Below, in pieces: positions 48,787 through 58,124 of a stretch of 64,000 nt of DNA. The stretch comes from Roseicella aerolata (GTDB lineage Bacteria > Pseudomonadota > Alphaproteobacteria > Acetobacterales > Acetobacteraceae). The stretch covers positions 39,433 through 103,432 of the forward strand of contig NZ_JAJAQI010000021.1 in the NCBI RefSeq assembly GCF_020523605.1, read 5' to 3'. The notes below the pieces were generated by a model. The model was not told the origin of the DNA and searched no databases. It saw only the letters and a list, made by a program, of their open reading frames with translations. The translations under genes and the position numbers were made by a program. Each line of letters begins with the position of its first letter. Positions within the stretch are counted from its first letter, which is position 1.

Positions 48787-50196
48787 TCAGCGCTTCGGCG
48801 TGCCGCCCTCACCCAGGTCCCACCACATCCCGGCGAAGGCCAGGATGCCCTCCCGTGCCGGCGCGATCAGCAGGTGTTCGTCCGGCCCGTGCTGCTTGCA
48901 GCCATTGTAGCTGTGCGGCACCCAGACCATGGGCAGGCCGAGTTGGTCGGCGAAGACATCGCCCGGCAGCCCGCCCGAGCTGTTCGGGATGACCTGGACG
49001 CGGGTGTCCAGGGAGCGCTGCATGCTCTCCTGCGCCCAGAGCACCCAGGGATGGTTCGGCGCGGTGCGGGCGGCGCACATGCGCACCCCGGCATTCTCGA
49101 TGCCGATATCGGCGAAGCCCTGCGCGTCCAGGTGGCGGCGCAGCGCGGCCTCGAAGGTGGTGGGGGCGGTATCGGCGATGTAGCGGATGTGGCAGGTGGC
49201 CCGCGCCCAGGGCGCGACCGCGTTCATCGGGTTCTCCGGCTGGCCGCTCAGCATCGCCAGCACGATGAAGCTGTTCCAGCCATAGATCTTCTCGGCCGCC
49301 GTCAGCCCCGGCTCGCCCCAGTCGGGGTCGATGGTCGCCGCCCCTCCCCCGCCACCCGATCCTGCCCCCACCGGGCAGCCCTGCAGCGCCGCGCGCACCT
49401 CGGCCGGCACGCCGTTCCGCGGCAGCCAGTCGCGCACCAGGATCTTCCCCTTTGCGTCGCAGATGGCGGAGATGGCGTGGGTCAGGCGGATCGCCGGGTC
49501 GGTGGTCAGGCCGCCCCAATGGCCGGAATGCACCCCGCCCTCCCGCAGCTTCAGCACCAGATCGAACTGGAAGATGCCGCGATTGCCGGTGGCGATGGTG
49601 GGCAGGTCCGGCTCGACGCGCGGGCCGTCGGAGGCGATCAGCACATCGGCGGCCAGCAGATCCTTGTGGCCTTCGGCGAATTCCTGCAGGCCGCGGGAGC
49701 CACGCTCCTCCGCCATCTCCAGCAGCAGCTTGACGTTGAAGCCAAGCCTGCCGCCGCGCTCGGCCAGCACCGCCTCGAGCGCCGCGAGGTTGAGGGCGTG
49801 CTGGCCCTTGTTGTCGGCGGTGCCGCGGCCATACCAGCGATCCCCGGCATCGGTCAGCGCCCAGGGCGCGAGGCCGGCGCTCCACTGCTCATCGAGCCCG
49901 CGCACGGTGTCGCCATGGCCATAGAGCAGCACGGTCGGCCGGCTCGGGTCCTCGATGCGCTCGGCGGTCATGATCGGACCGAATCCGGGCAGCGGATTCG
50001 GGTGAATGCGGACGGTGAAGCCCATGGATTCGACCCAGGGGCGGATCGCCTGGTCCAGGTAGTGCTCCAGCTCCGGCTCGAAGCCCGGCTCCTGCGCCGT
50101 GGAGGGAATCCCGACCAGTCGGGCGAGCAGGGCCTTGAACCCGCCTTCGTCGAAGAATGCCGCCGCGCGCCCGAGCGCGCCTTCCCGTGTACCCAT
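48787..50196 (-). CDS. M20-family metallopeptidase
   Basis: Zinc hydrolase of the ArgE/DapE/CPG2 family, 469 residues from the ATG at 50196. The co-catalytic metal residues are visible: His in LLYGHGDTV, Asp in GRGTADNKGQ, Glu-Glu in EMAEERGS and the late His in VPHSYNGCKQHGPDEH. The dimerisation (lid) domain lies between about 210 and 360. It resembles the dipeptidase-like M20 group, and the substrate is unknown. It is divergent from the hybrid kinase. Confidence 0.9.
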   Translation of the reverse strand: MGTREGALGRAAAFFDEGGFKALLARLVGIPSTAQEPGFEPELEHYLDQAIRPWVESMGFTVRIHPNPLPGFGPIMTAERIEDPSRPTVLLYGHGDTVRGLDEQWSAGLAPWALTDAGDRWYGRGTADNKGQHALNLAALEAVLAERGGRLGFNVKLLLEMAEERGSRGLQEFAEGHKDLLAADVLIASDGPRVEPDLPTIATGNRGIFQFDLVLKLREGGVHSGHWGGLTTDPAIRLTHAISAICDAKGKILVRDWLPRNGVPAEVRAALQGCPVGAGSGGGGGAATIDPDWGEPGLTAAEKIYGWNSFIVLAMLSGQPENPMNAVAPWARATCHIRYIADTAPTTFEAALRRHLDAQGFADIGIENAGVRMCAARTAPNHPWVLWAQESMQRSLDTRVQVIPNSSGGLPGDVFADQLGLPMVWVPHSYNGCKQHGPDEHLLIAPAREGILAFAGMWWDLGEGGTPKR

Positions 50197-50496
50197 GCCT
50201 GTTCTCGCCCGATCTCGTCCGAGTGATGCGGGCGAGAATGCGGGGGCGGCGAGCGGCCGTCCACCACCCCTCCCCGGCGATCCTGCCGCCGACCCCCGCG
50301 GCCCGCCTCCGGGGGCGCTTTCCAACCGATCACTGCAACGGCACCTTCGTGTCCCTCCAACGTGATCGTTGCCCCGGTATCGGGACCCCACCCGGCTCGT
50401 TTACGGCCCTGCGGGGTATTCAGGTGGGCGGATGCCTCGCGGTGCTGGACAGCCGGCCGACAGCGAGGCTGCGGAGATGCCCCGACGGGAGGGCGT
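50197..50496. other. Divergent spacer between the M20 peptidase and hybrid kinase
   Basis: 300 bases without a gene. It contains an inverted repeat CGATCAC...GTGATCG (about 50327-50368) that could be an operator or structural element. No strong promoter is recognised. Confidence 0.35.
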
Positions 50497-52812
50497 ATGG
50501 AAGGCATCCTCGGCACGGAGACACGGGACCGCGACCAGCTCCTCGCGGATGCGATGGCCGACCATGCCGTCTACCTGCTCGACCCCGATGGCCGCGTGAC
50601 GAGCTGGAACGCCGCCGCCACCCGCATCACCGGCTACGCTGCCGAGGAGATCATCGGCCAGCCTTTCGCCCGCTTCTTCCCCGAGGAGGACCGCGCCGCC
50701 GGCCTGCCCGAGGCCATCCTGGCGGAAGCCGAGGCCAGCGGCCGGCACGAGTCGGTGGGATGGCGCCTCCGGAAGGATGGCAGCCGCATCCGTGCCCTCG
50801 GCGTGCTGGATGCGGTCCGCGACCGCGAGGGCCGCCTGCTCGGCTTCGCCAAGGTGACGCGGGACATGTCCGCCTGGCGGCGCGTGCAGGACGCGCTGAC
50901 CGAGAGCGAGCGGCGCTTCCGTCTGCTGGTCCAGGGCGTTACCGACTACGCCATCTTCATGCTCGACACTGAGGGGCGGATCAGCAGCTGGAATGCCGGG
51001 GCCGAGCGGATCAAGGGCTATACCGCCGCCGAGGCCATCGGCTCCCACTTCTCCCGCTTCTACACGGCGGAGGACCGGCGCACCGACCTGCCGGCGCGGG
51101 CGCTGGCCACCGCCATCCGCACCGGGCGCTTTGAGGGCGAGGGCTGGCGCGTGCGCCGCGACGGCGCACGCTTCTGGGCGAGCGTCGCCATCCAGCCGGT
51201 GCGCGACGATGACGGGCGCCTCATCGGCTTCGCCAAGGTCACCCGTGACATCACCGAACGCCGCCGGGCGCAGCAGGCGCTGGAGGAGAGCGAGCGGCGC
51301 TTCCGCCTGCTGGTCCAGGGCGTCACCGACTACGCGCTCTTCATGCTCGACCTCGACGGCCGGGTCAGCAACTGGAATGCCGGGGCCGAGCGCATCAAGG
51401 GCTATGCCGAGCAGGAGATCGTCGGCCAGCATTTCTCCCGTTTCTTCACCGAGGAGGACCAGGCGGCCGGCCTGCCCGCCCGCGCGCTGATCATCGCCGC
51501 CGGCGAAGGGCGGTTCGAATGCGAGGGCTGGCGGGTGCGCAAGGATGGCAGCCGCTTCTGGGCCAGTGCGGTGATCGACCCGATCCGGGAGGACGGGAAG
51601 CTGGTCGGCTTCGCCAAGATCACCCGGGACATCACGGAACGCCGCGCGGTGCAGCAATCCCTCGACACGATGCGAGAGCAGCTGGCGCAGTCGCAGCGGC
51701 TCGAGGCGGTCGGGCAGCTCACCGGCGGCGTCGCGCATGACTTCAACAACCTGCTGCAGATCATCTCCGGCGGTCTCAGGCTGCTGCAGCGGCGCATCCC
51801 GCAGGAGGCGGCGGAGGCGGCCGGGATCATCGCCAGCGTGCGGCATGCGGTGGCGCGCGGCGCCGACCTGACGGGGCAGTTGCTCGCCTTCTCCCGCCGC
51901 CTGCCGATCCGCACCGAGGCGATCGAGACGGCCGCAAGGGTGCGGGAGGCGGCGAGCCTCGCCACGCGCTCCCTCCATGGCAACATCCGGGTGGAGGTCG
52001 ATGTCCCCGACCGGCTCTGGACCGTGGTGGTGGACCCGGCGCAGTTCGAGCTCGCCCTGCTGAACGTGGCGATCAATGCGCGGGACGCGATGCCGGAAGG
52101 CGGGCTGCTGCGCTTCGAGGCGGAGAACGTCACCCTGGAAGACGCCCGGAACGGGCTGGAGGGCGACTATGTCGCGGTGCGGGTGGCCGATACCGGCACC
52201 GGCATCCCGAAGGAGCTGATGGAGCGGGTGCTGGAACCCTTCTTCACCACCAAGCCGCCCGGCCAGGGCACCGGCCTCGGCCTCAGCCAGGCCTACGGGT
52301 TCGCCAAGCAATCCGGCGGCACGCTGGCCATCGAGAGCGAGCCGGGCCGCGGCACGACCGTCACCTTCTACCTGCCGGCAAGCCTGGCCGCGGCGCCGGT
52401 GGCGATCGGCCAGGCGCGCCGCCAGGCGGCCGACCCGGCGAGGCTGCGGGTGCTGGTGGTGGAGGACGATCCCCCTCTCGCCCGCCTGGCGGTGCGCCTG
52501 CTGGAGGAGGCGGGGCACCGCGCGACGGTGGTGGAAGACCCTGAGGCGGCGCTGACGCTGCTCGGGCATGGCGGGGCGGCAGGGTTCGACCTGGTGTTCA
52601 CCGACATGCTGGCCGCGAGCGGGCAGCATGGCCCCGCGCTGGCCCAGGAGATCCGCGAGCGCTGGCCGACCCTGCCGGTGCTGCTGGCGACGGATGCGGC
52701 GGAGGTGCCCGGCCCCGCCGCGCTGCGGGAGGTGGTGCTGATCCGGAAACCCTATGCCAAGGCGGAGCTGGCGCAGGCCGTGGCGGCGGCGGTGAAGACC
52801 GCGGCGGGCTAG
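50497..52812 (+). CDS. Triple-PAS hybrid histidine kinase
   Basis: Soluble sensor kinase, 771 residues from the ATG at 50497 (GGGAGGG upstream). Three PAS domains (about 15-130, 135-258, 262-380) are followed by a HisKA dimerisation domain with the phospho-acceptor His414 in [11 protein letters not shown], a HATPase domain ([28 protein letters not shown]), and a C-terminal receiver domain with Asp703 (LVFTDML) and late Lys (IRKPYAK). PAS2 and PAS3 are very similar (both start [17 protein letters not shown]), suggesting internal duplication. There is no transmembrane segment, so it senses a cytoplasmic signal. The TAG stop lies within the repeat. Confidence 0.92.
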   Translation: MEGILGTETRDRDQLLADAMADHAVYLLDPDGRVTSWNAAATRITGYAAEEIIGQPFARFFPEEDRAAGLPEAILAEAEASGRHESVGWRLRKDGSRIRALGVLDAVRDREGRLLGFAKVTRDMSAWRRVQDALTESERRFRLLVQGVTDYAIFMLDTEGRISSWNAGAERIKGYTAAEAIGSHFSRFYTAEDRRTDLPARALATAIRTGRFEGEGWRVRRDGARFWASVAIQPVRDDDGRLIGFAKVTRDITERRRAQQALEESERRFRLLVQGVTDYALFMLDLDGRVSNWNAGAERIKGYAEQEIVGQHFSRFFTEEDQAAGLPARALIIAAGEGRFECEGWRVRKDGSRFWASAVIDPIREDGKLVGFAKITRDITERRAVQQSLDTMREQLAQSQRLEAVGQLTGGVAHDFNNLLQIISGGLRLLQRRIPQEAAEAAGIIASVRHAVARGADLTGQLLAFSRRLPIRTEAIETAARVREAASLATRSLHGNIRVEVDVPDRLWTVVVDPAQFELALLNVAINARDAMPEGGLLRFEAENVTLEDARNGLEGDYVAVRVADTGTGIPKELMERVLEPFFTTKPPGQGTGLGLSQAYGFAKQSGGTLAIESEPGRGTTVTFYLPASLAAAPVAIGQARRQAADPARLRVLVVEDDPPLARLAVRLLEEAGHRATVVEDPEAALTLLGHGGAAGFDLVFTDMLAASGQHGPALAQEIRERWPTLPVLLATDAAEVPGPAALREVVLIRKPYAKAELAQAVAAAVKTAAG

Positions 52813-52914
52813 AGCAGATCGCCCGAGGCCGTGAACGACCGAAGGCATGAATCTGCTCGGAAAACAAGGAGCTACAGCGGATGAGCGTTCAGTTCTGAAC
52901 GCAATCCGCTGTAG
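52810..52914 (+). repeat. 104-105-nt double-palindrome repeat, copy D (reference copy)
   Basis: The first module (TAGAGCAGAT...ATCTGCTC) and the second (CTACAGCGGATGAGCGTTCAG / CTGAACGCAATCCGCTGTAG) are both palindromic. The leading TAG is the stop codon of the hybrid kinase gene. It serves as the reference for the other three copies. Confidence 0.9.
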
Positions 52915-53078
52915 GCACTGCATGGGCGTGGGGGCTTTGCCCCCTCGCATTGCCCCTGGCCCCCCGAGCGGCGCGGCCTGGCGCGGACCGGCACGGCCTG
53001 GCCGCCCATCCCGGTGCATGCTCTCGCACCGCCCGCATGGCATAAGCGCGCCACAACTGTTCCAAGCCCCGCATATCC

Positions 53079-54701
53079 ATGATTCGTCTAGACAATGTCA
53101 GCAAGCAGAACGGCCAGCGGCTGGTGTTCATCGAAGCCTCCGCGGCGCTCCAGAAAGGGGAGAAGATCGGCCTCGTCGGCCCCAACGGGGCGGGCAAGAC
53201 CACGCTGTTCCGGATGATCACCGGACAGGAGGAGCCCGATGAGGGCTTGGTGCTGATCGACCGCGGCGTCAGCATCGGCTTCTTCAGCCAGGATGTGGGC
53301 GAGATGGCGGGCCGCAGCGCCACCGCCGAGGTCATGGACGGCGCCGGCGCCGTCAGCGAGGTGGCGGCCGAGCTGCAGGCGCTGGAGGCCGCCATGGCGG
53401 ACCCGGACCGGGCGGAGGAGCTGGATGGCATCATCGAGCGCTTCGGGGAGGTGCAGGCGCGCTTCGAGGAGCTGGGCGGCTATGCGCTGGAGGGCCGGGC
53501 GCGCGAGGTGCTCGCCGGCCTCGGCTTCAGCCAGGAGATGATGGAGGGCGATGTCGGCAAGCTCTCCGGCGGCTGGAAGATGCGCGTGGCGCTGGCGCGC
53601 ATCCTGCTCATGCGTCCCGACGTCATGCTGCTGGATGAGCCGAGCAACCACCTGGACCTCGAGAGCCTGATCTGGCTGGAGAATTTCCTGCAGGGCTATG
53701 ACGGCGCCCTGCTGATGACCTCGCACGACCGCGAGTTCATGAACCGGATCATCAACAAGGTGATCGAGATCGATGGCGGCACGCTGACGGCCTATTCCGG
53801 CGATTACGAGTTCTACGAGCAGCAGCGCGCGCTGGCCGAGAAGCAGCAGCAGGCGCAGTTCGAGCGCCAGCAGGCCATGCTCGCCAAGGAGATCAACTTC
53901 ATCGAGCGCTTCAAGGCGCGCGCCTCGCACGCCGCGCAGGTGCAGAGCCGGGTGAAGAAGCTGGAGAAGATCGACCGGGTCGAGCCGCCGAAGCGCCGCC
54001 AGACCGTGGTGTTCGATTTCCCGCCGGCACCGCGCTCGGGCGAGGACGTGGTCAACCTGCGGAAGGTGCACAAGCGCTACGGCAGCAAGGTCATCTATGA
54101 GGGGCTGGACCTGCTGGTGCGGCGGCGGGAACGCTGCTGCGTCCTCGGCGTGAACGGCGCCGGCAAGTCCACCCTTCTGAAGCTGGTGGCCGGCGCGACA
54201 GCACCGGACGAGGGCTCGGTCACGCTCGGGGGCAGCGTGAAGATGGGCTACTTCGCCCAGCACGCCATGGAACTGCTGGATGGGGAGCGCAGCGTGTTCC
54301 AGACGCTGGAGGACGCCTTTCCCCGGGCGGGCCAGGGCTCGCTGCGCGCCCTGGCGGGCTGCTTCGGCTTCTCCGGCGACGAGGTGGAGAAGCGGTGCCG
54401 GGTGCTGTCCGGCGGCGAGAAGGCCAGGCTGGTCATGGCCCTGATGCTCTACGACCCGCCGAACTTCCTGGTGCTGGACGAGCCGACGAACCACCTGGAC
54501 ATGGCGACGAAGGAGATGCTCATCACCGCGCTCTCACAGTATGAGGGCACCATGCTGTTCGTCTCGCACGACCGGCATTTCCTGGCCGCACTGTCCAACC
54601 GGGTGCTGGAACTCACGCCCGAGGGCATCCACCAGTATGGCGGCGGCTACACGGAATATGTGGCGCGGACGGGCCAGGAAGCACCCGGCCTGCACGGCTG
54701 A
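53079..54701 (+). CDS. ABC-F ATPase
   Basis: Ribosome-associated or soluble ABC-F protein, 540 residues with two fused ATPase domains. Walker A motifs are GPNGAGKT (34-41) and GVNGAGKS (about 352-359); signatures are LSGGWKMRVALAR and LSGGEKARLVMAL; Walker B motifs are MLLDEPSNHLD and LVLDEPTNHLD. The linker carries the charged coiled-coil QQRALAEKQQQAQFERQQ. The closest named group is the YbiT/EttA type, translation-factor-like ABC-F proteins; a resistance role cannot be excluded. No clear ribosome site precedes the ATG. Confidence 0.93.
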   Translation: MIRLDNVSKQNGQRLVFIEASAALQKGEKIGLVGPNGAGKTTLFRMITGQEEPDEGLVLIDRGVSIGFFSQDVGEMAGRSATAEVMDGAGAVSEVAAELQALEAAMADPDRAEELDGIIERFGEVQARFEELGGYALEGRAREVLAGLGFSQEMMEGDVGKLSGGWKMRVALARILLMRPDVMLLDEPSNHLDLESLIWLENFLQGYDGALLMTSHDREFMNRIINKVIEIDGGTLTAYSGDYEFYEQQRALAEKQQQAQFERQQAMLAKEINFIERFKARASHAAQVQSRVKKLEKIDRVEPPKRRQTVVFDFPPAPRSGEDVVNLRKVHKRYGSKVIYEGLDLLVRRRERCCVLGVNGAGKSTLLKLVAGATAPDEGSVTLGGSVKMGYFAQHAMELLDGERSVFQTLEDAFPRAGQGSLRALAGCFGFSGDEVEKRCRVLSGGEKARLVMALMLYDPPNFLVLDEPTNHLDMATKEMLITALSQYEGTMLFVSHDRHFLAALSNRVLELTPEGIHQYGGGYTEYVARTGQEAPGLHG

Positions 54702-54711
54702 AACCGTCCCG

Positions 54712-54733
54712 CATGAATGCTGGCGCATTCATG
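54712..54733 (+). terminator. Hairpin after the ABC-F gene
   Basis: CATGAATGC-TGGC-GCATTCATG, a perfect 9-bp stem, 10 bases after the stop. Its A/T-rich stem is unusual here and no T-run follows. Confidence 0.45.
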
Positions 54734-54957
54734 ATGAGGCGGGGGTGGGCCGGGCCGCGCGGCAGCGGACACCGCCCCGCCGGCGGGGCCGGTGTGTATC
54801 GGCTCGAGCGCCGGCGGTGCGGCGTGACCGGGCATCCCCCAGCCGCCGGGTCGAAGCCGGCCCTCCATCGGGACATGACCGGGCGGCGTGCGTTCCGTCG
54901 CGCGCGGCGCCGCGGCCATGACCTTCAGCCGGCACCCTCCGGCGCGCCGCGCCTCCG

Positions 54958-55506
54958 CTACCGGGCGCGGGGCGCACTGCCCCGCTTCGAGGGTCGCACG
55001 GCCTCCGGCGCCGGCGCGTGCAGATGCCCGGTCGGCAGGGCGGTGGTGTACTTCACCTGCTCCAGGGCGAAGGAGGAGCGGAGGTTGGCGACGCCCGGGA
55101 TGGTCGTCAGGTGGTCCACCACGAAGCGGTGGTACTGCGCCAGGTCCTCCACGACGACGCGCAGCAGGTAATCCGCATCGCCGCTCATCAGGTAGCACTC
55201 CATCACCTCCGGGCGCCGCGCGATCCGGGTCTGGAAGACGCGCAGCGCCGCCTCGGTCTGCTTCTCCAGCGTGACCTGCACGAAGACATTGACCGCCAGC
55301 CCGATCGCCTGCGGGTCGACCACGGCGACGGAGCGGCGGATGACGCCGCGCTGGCGCAGCTCATCCAGGCGCCGCCAGCAGGAAGAGGGCGTGGTGCCGG
55401 TCGCCTCCGCCAGTTCCGCGAGACCGATGTCGCTGTTCTCCTGCATCCGCTCGATGATCCGGATGCTGATCGGGTCGAGCGCGGACTCTGGCTGCTTTTT
55501 TCTCAT
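54958..55506 (-). CDS. Lrp/AsnC-family transcriptional regulator
   Basis: 182 residues from the ATG at 55506. An N-terminal helix-turn-helix (LAELAEATGTTPSSCWRRLDELRQRGVI) is followed by the RAM/ligand-binding domain (VFVQVTLEKQTEAAL, VMECYLMSGDADYLLRVVVEDL). A basic C-terminal tail (VRPSKRGSAPRAR) is extra. It is divergent from the E1-like gene and is likely to regulate it, as MdeR (Lrp-type) does for the Pseudomonas mde genes. Confidence 0.93.
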   Translation of the reverse strand: MRKKQPESALDPISIRIIERMQENSDIGLAELAEATGTTPSSCWRRLDELRQRGVIRRSVAVVDPQAIGLAVNVFVQVTLEKQTEAALRVFQTRIARRPEVMECYLMSGDADYLLRVVVEDLAQYHRFVVDHLTTIPGVANLRSSFALEQVKYTTALPTGHLHAPAPEAVRPSKRGSAPRAR

Positions 55507-55638
55507 TCGCCGGACTTTGCGGTTGGATCTTCCGGATATGCCGGCCGGAGCGGCAAGTTTGCAAGCCATTGCCAGGGCAGCCGCCCTAGCATCCGCCGGC
55601 GCGCGGGCCATCACGAACCCGCCGCGGAGGACTCGCCC

Positions 55639-58020
55639 ATGCTCGACCAGGTCTCCACGCAGCTTGCTGCCTCCCCCCGCCAGGCCACCGAGGCGCAGGT
55701 GCTGGCGGCGCTCGAGCGCAAGGTGCTGTGGCTCTCGGCCTGGATGATCCACCACGCCAACCACATCCGCCCCTCGGCGGACGGGCTGAAGGTGGGTGGC
55801 CACCAGGCCTCCTCCGCCTCCATCGCCACCATCATGACGGCGCTCTATTTCGCCGTGCTGCGGCCCGAGGACCGGGTGGCGGTGAAGCCGCATGCCTCGC
55901 CGGTCTTCCACGCCATCCAGTACCTGCTCGGCAATCAGACGCAGGCGAAGCTGGAGGCCTTCCGCGCCCTGGGCGGCGCGCAGTCCTATCCCTCCCGCAC
56001 CAAGGACGTGGACGACGTCGATTTCTCCACCGGCTCCGTCGGGCTGGGCGCGGCACAGACCATTTTCGCCAGCCTGGTGCAGGACTATCTGCGCCTGCAT
56101 GGCTGGGGCGGCACGCAGCCCGAGGGGCGCATGGTCGCCCTGGTCGGCGATGCCGAGATGGATGAGGGCAACATCTACGAGGCGCTGCTGGAAGGCTCCC
56201 GTCACGGGCTGCGCAACACCTGGTGGGTGGTGGACTACAACCGCCAGAGCCTGGACGCGGTGATCGGGGAGGGCGTGAACGACAAGATCCTCGGCACCTT
56301 CGCCACCATGGGCTGGGAGGTGGTGGTGCTGAAATACGGCCGCCTGCTGCAGGCGGCCTTCGCCGAGCCCGGCGGCGAGCGCCTGCGCGACTGGATCGAT
56401 GCCTGCCCCAACCAGCTCTATTCCGCGCTGACCTTCCGCGGCGGCGCCGCCTGGCGCCAGCGCCTGCTGGACGATCTCGGCGACCAGGGCGAGGTCAGCG
56501 CCCTGATCGGCCGGCGGAGCGACGCGGAACTGGCGGCGCTGATGACCAATCTCGGCGGCCATGACCTCGGCCTGCTGCTGGATGCCTTCCGCGGCATCGA
56601 GCATGACCGGCCGGTCTGCTTCCTGGCCTACACCATCAAGGGCTTCGGCCTGCCGCTGGCCGGGCACAAGGACAACCATTCGGGCCTGCTGAACCCGGTC
56701 CAGATGGAGCAGTGGCGCGCCGCGATGGGCATCCGTCCCGGCCATGAATGGGACCCGGCCGAGGGCCTCGGCATCCCGGAGGAGGCGCTGCGCGCCTTCC
56801 TGGCAGGCGTGCCCTTCAACGCCAGCGGCCCGCGCCGCACCACCGCGCCGGCGCTGCCGGTGCCGGAACGCCTCGCGGTCGAACCGCAGCCCGTCGCCTC
56901 CACGCAGGCCGGCTTCGGCCAATTGCTGCACGCGCTGGCCCGCAGCGACGCGCCAATCGCGGAGCGGATCGTCACCACCAGCCCGGACGTTACCGTCTCC
57001 ACCAATCTTGGCGGCTGGGTCGGCCGGCGGGGTCTCTTCGCACGGGAGCCGCGGCGCGACCTGTTCCGGGAGGAGAAGATCCCCTCCGCCTTCCGCTGGG
57101 AGGCCGGGCCGCGCGGCCAGCATGTGGAACTCGGCATTGCCGAGATGAACCTCTTCCTGATGCTCTCGGCCTTCGGCCTCTCGCACGGCCTGTTCGGCGA
57201 GCGCATCATCCCGGTCGGCACGCTCTACGACCCCTTCATCGCCCGCGGCCTCGATGCCATGAACTACGCCTGCTACCAGGATGCCCGCTTCATCCTGGCG
57301 GCGACGCCCTCGGGCATCACCCTCGCGCCGGAAGGCGGCGCGCACCAGTCCATCGGCACGCCGATGATCGGCATGGCGCAGCCGGGCCTCTCCGCCTTCG
57401 AGCCGGCCTATGTGGACGAGCTGGCCGTCATCCTCCGCTGGTCGCTGGAGCATGTGCAGCGGGAGGGCGGCGAGGGCGGCTCGGTCTATCTGCGGCTGTC
57501 CACGCGCGGCATCGAGCAGCCGAAGCGGGAGGTGACGCCGGCGCTCGCCGGGGACATCGTGGCCGGCGGCTACTGGCTGCGCCCGCCCGGGCCCAACTGC
57601 GCCGTCGCCATCGCCTATAGCGGCGCGGTGGCGCCGGAGGCGATCGCCGCCGCCGGGCTGCTGGCCGAGCACCGGCGCGATGTCGGGGTGCTGGCCGTCA
57701 CCTCCCCGGACCGGCTCTTCGCCGGCTGGCGCGCGGCCGAAGCGGCGCGGATGCGGGGCGAGGCCCCGGTGCCGAGCCAGGTGGAGCGGCTGCTCCGCCT
57801 CCTGCCCCGCCATTGCTGCCTGGTGACCGTGACCGATGCGCATCCGGCCGGGCTCGGCTGGCTCGGTGCGGTGGAGGGGCACAAGGTGAAGGCGCTGGGG
57901 GTGGACGCCTTCGGCCAGAGCGGCAGCATCGCGGAGCTCTATGGCACCTATGGGCTGGACACCGCCGCGATCCTGCGCGCCGCTGCGGCCGGCTCCGCGG
58001 GCCCATTGCTGCCGGTCTGA
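55639..58020 (+). CDS. Homodimeric E1-type 2-oxoacid dehydrogenase (MdeB/AceE-like)
   Basis: TPP enzyme of 793 residues (ATG at 55639, GCGGAGG 8 bases upstream), transketolase-like layout. The TPP motif GDAEMDEG (Gly170-Asp171) precedes NTWWVVDYNRQSLDA about 25 residues on. The pyrimidine-binding Glu is in RGQHVELGIAEMNLF, and the C-terminal transketolase domain ends the chain. It resembles the homodimeric E1 of pyruvate dehydrogenase and MdeB, the 2-oxobutyrate dehydrogenase E1 of the Pseudomonas putida methionine gamma-lyase operon. No E2, E3 or MdeA gene is adjacent. Substrate preference is inference. Confidence 0.85.
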   Translation: MLDQVSTQLAASPRQATEAQVLAALERKVLWLSAWMIHHANHIRPSADGLKVGGHQASSASIATIMTALYFAVLRPEDRVAVKPHASPVFHAIQYLLGNQTQAKLEAFRALGGAQSYPSRTKDVDDVDFSTGSVGLGAAQTIFASLVQDYLRLHGWGGTQPEGRMVALVGDAEMDEGNIYEALLEGSRHGLRNTWWVVDYNRQSLDAVIGEGVNDKILGTFATMGWEVVVLKYGRLLQAAFAEPGGERLRDWIDACPNQLYSALTFRGGAAWRQRLLDDLGDQGEVSALIGRRSDAELAALMTNLGGHDLGLLLDAFRGIEHDRPVCFLAYTIKGFGLPLAGHKDNHSGLLNPVQMEQWRAAMGIRPGHEWDPAEGLGIPEEALRAFLAGVPFNASGPRRTTAPALPVPERLAVEPQPVASTQAGFGQLLHALARSDAPIAERIVTTSPDVTVSTNLGGWVGRRGLFAREPRRDLFREEKIPSAFRWEAGPRGQHVELGIAEMNLFLMLSAFGLSHGLFGERIIPVGTLYDPFIARGLDAMNYACYQDARFILAATPSGITLAPEGGAHQSIGTPMIGMAQPGLSAFEPAYVDELAVILRWSLEHVQREGGEGGSVYLRLSTRGIEQPKREVTPALAGDIVAGGYWLRPPGPNCAVAIAYSGAVAPEAIAAAGLLAEHRRDVGVLAVTSPDRLFAGWRAAEAARMRGEAPVPSQVERLLRLLPRHCCLVTVTDAHPAGLGWLGAVEGHKVKALGVDAFGQSGSIAELYGTYGLDTAAILRAAAAGSAGPLLPV

Positions 58021-58124
58021 GCAGCAGGTTTTCCGCCCCTCGCAGCGCCTGCGCGGCGTCCCGCCTTGCCCTCTCCGCCGGTGCCGCGTTGAATCGCGGT
58101 CAGCCCTGTCAGGTAACCCGTTCC

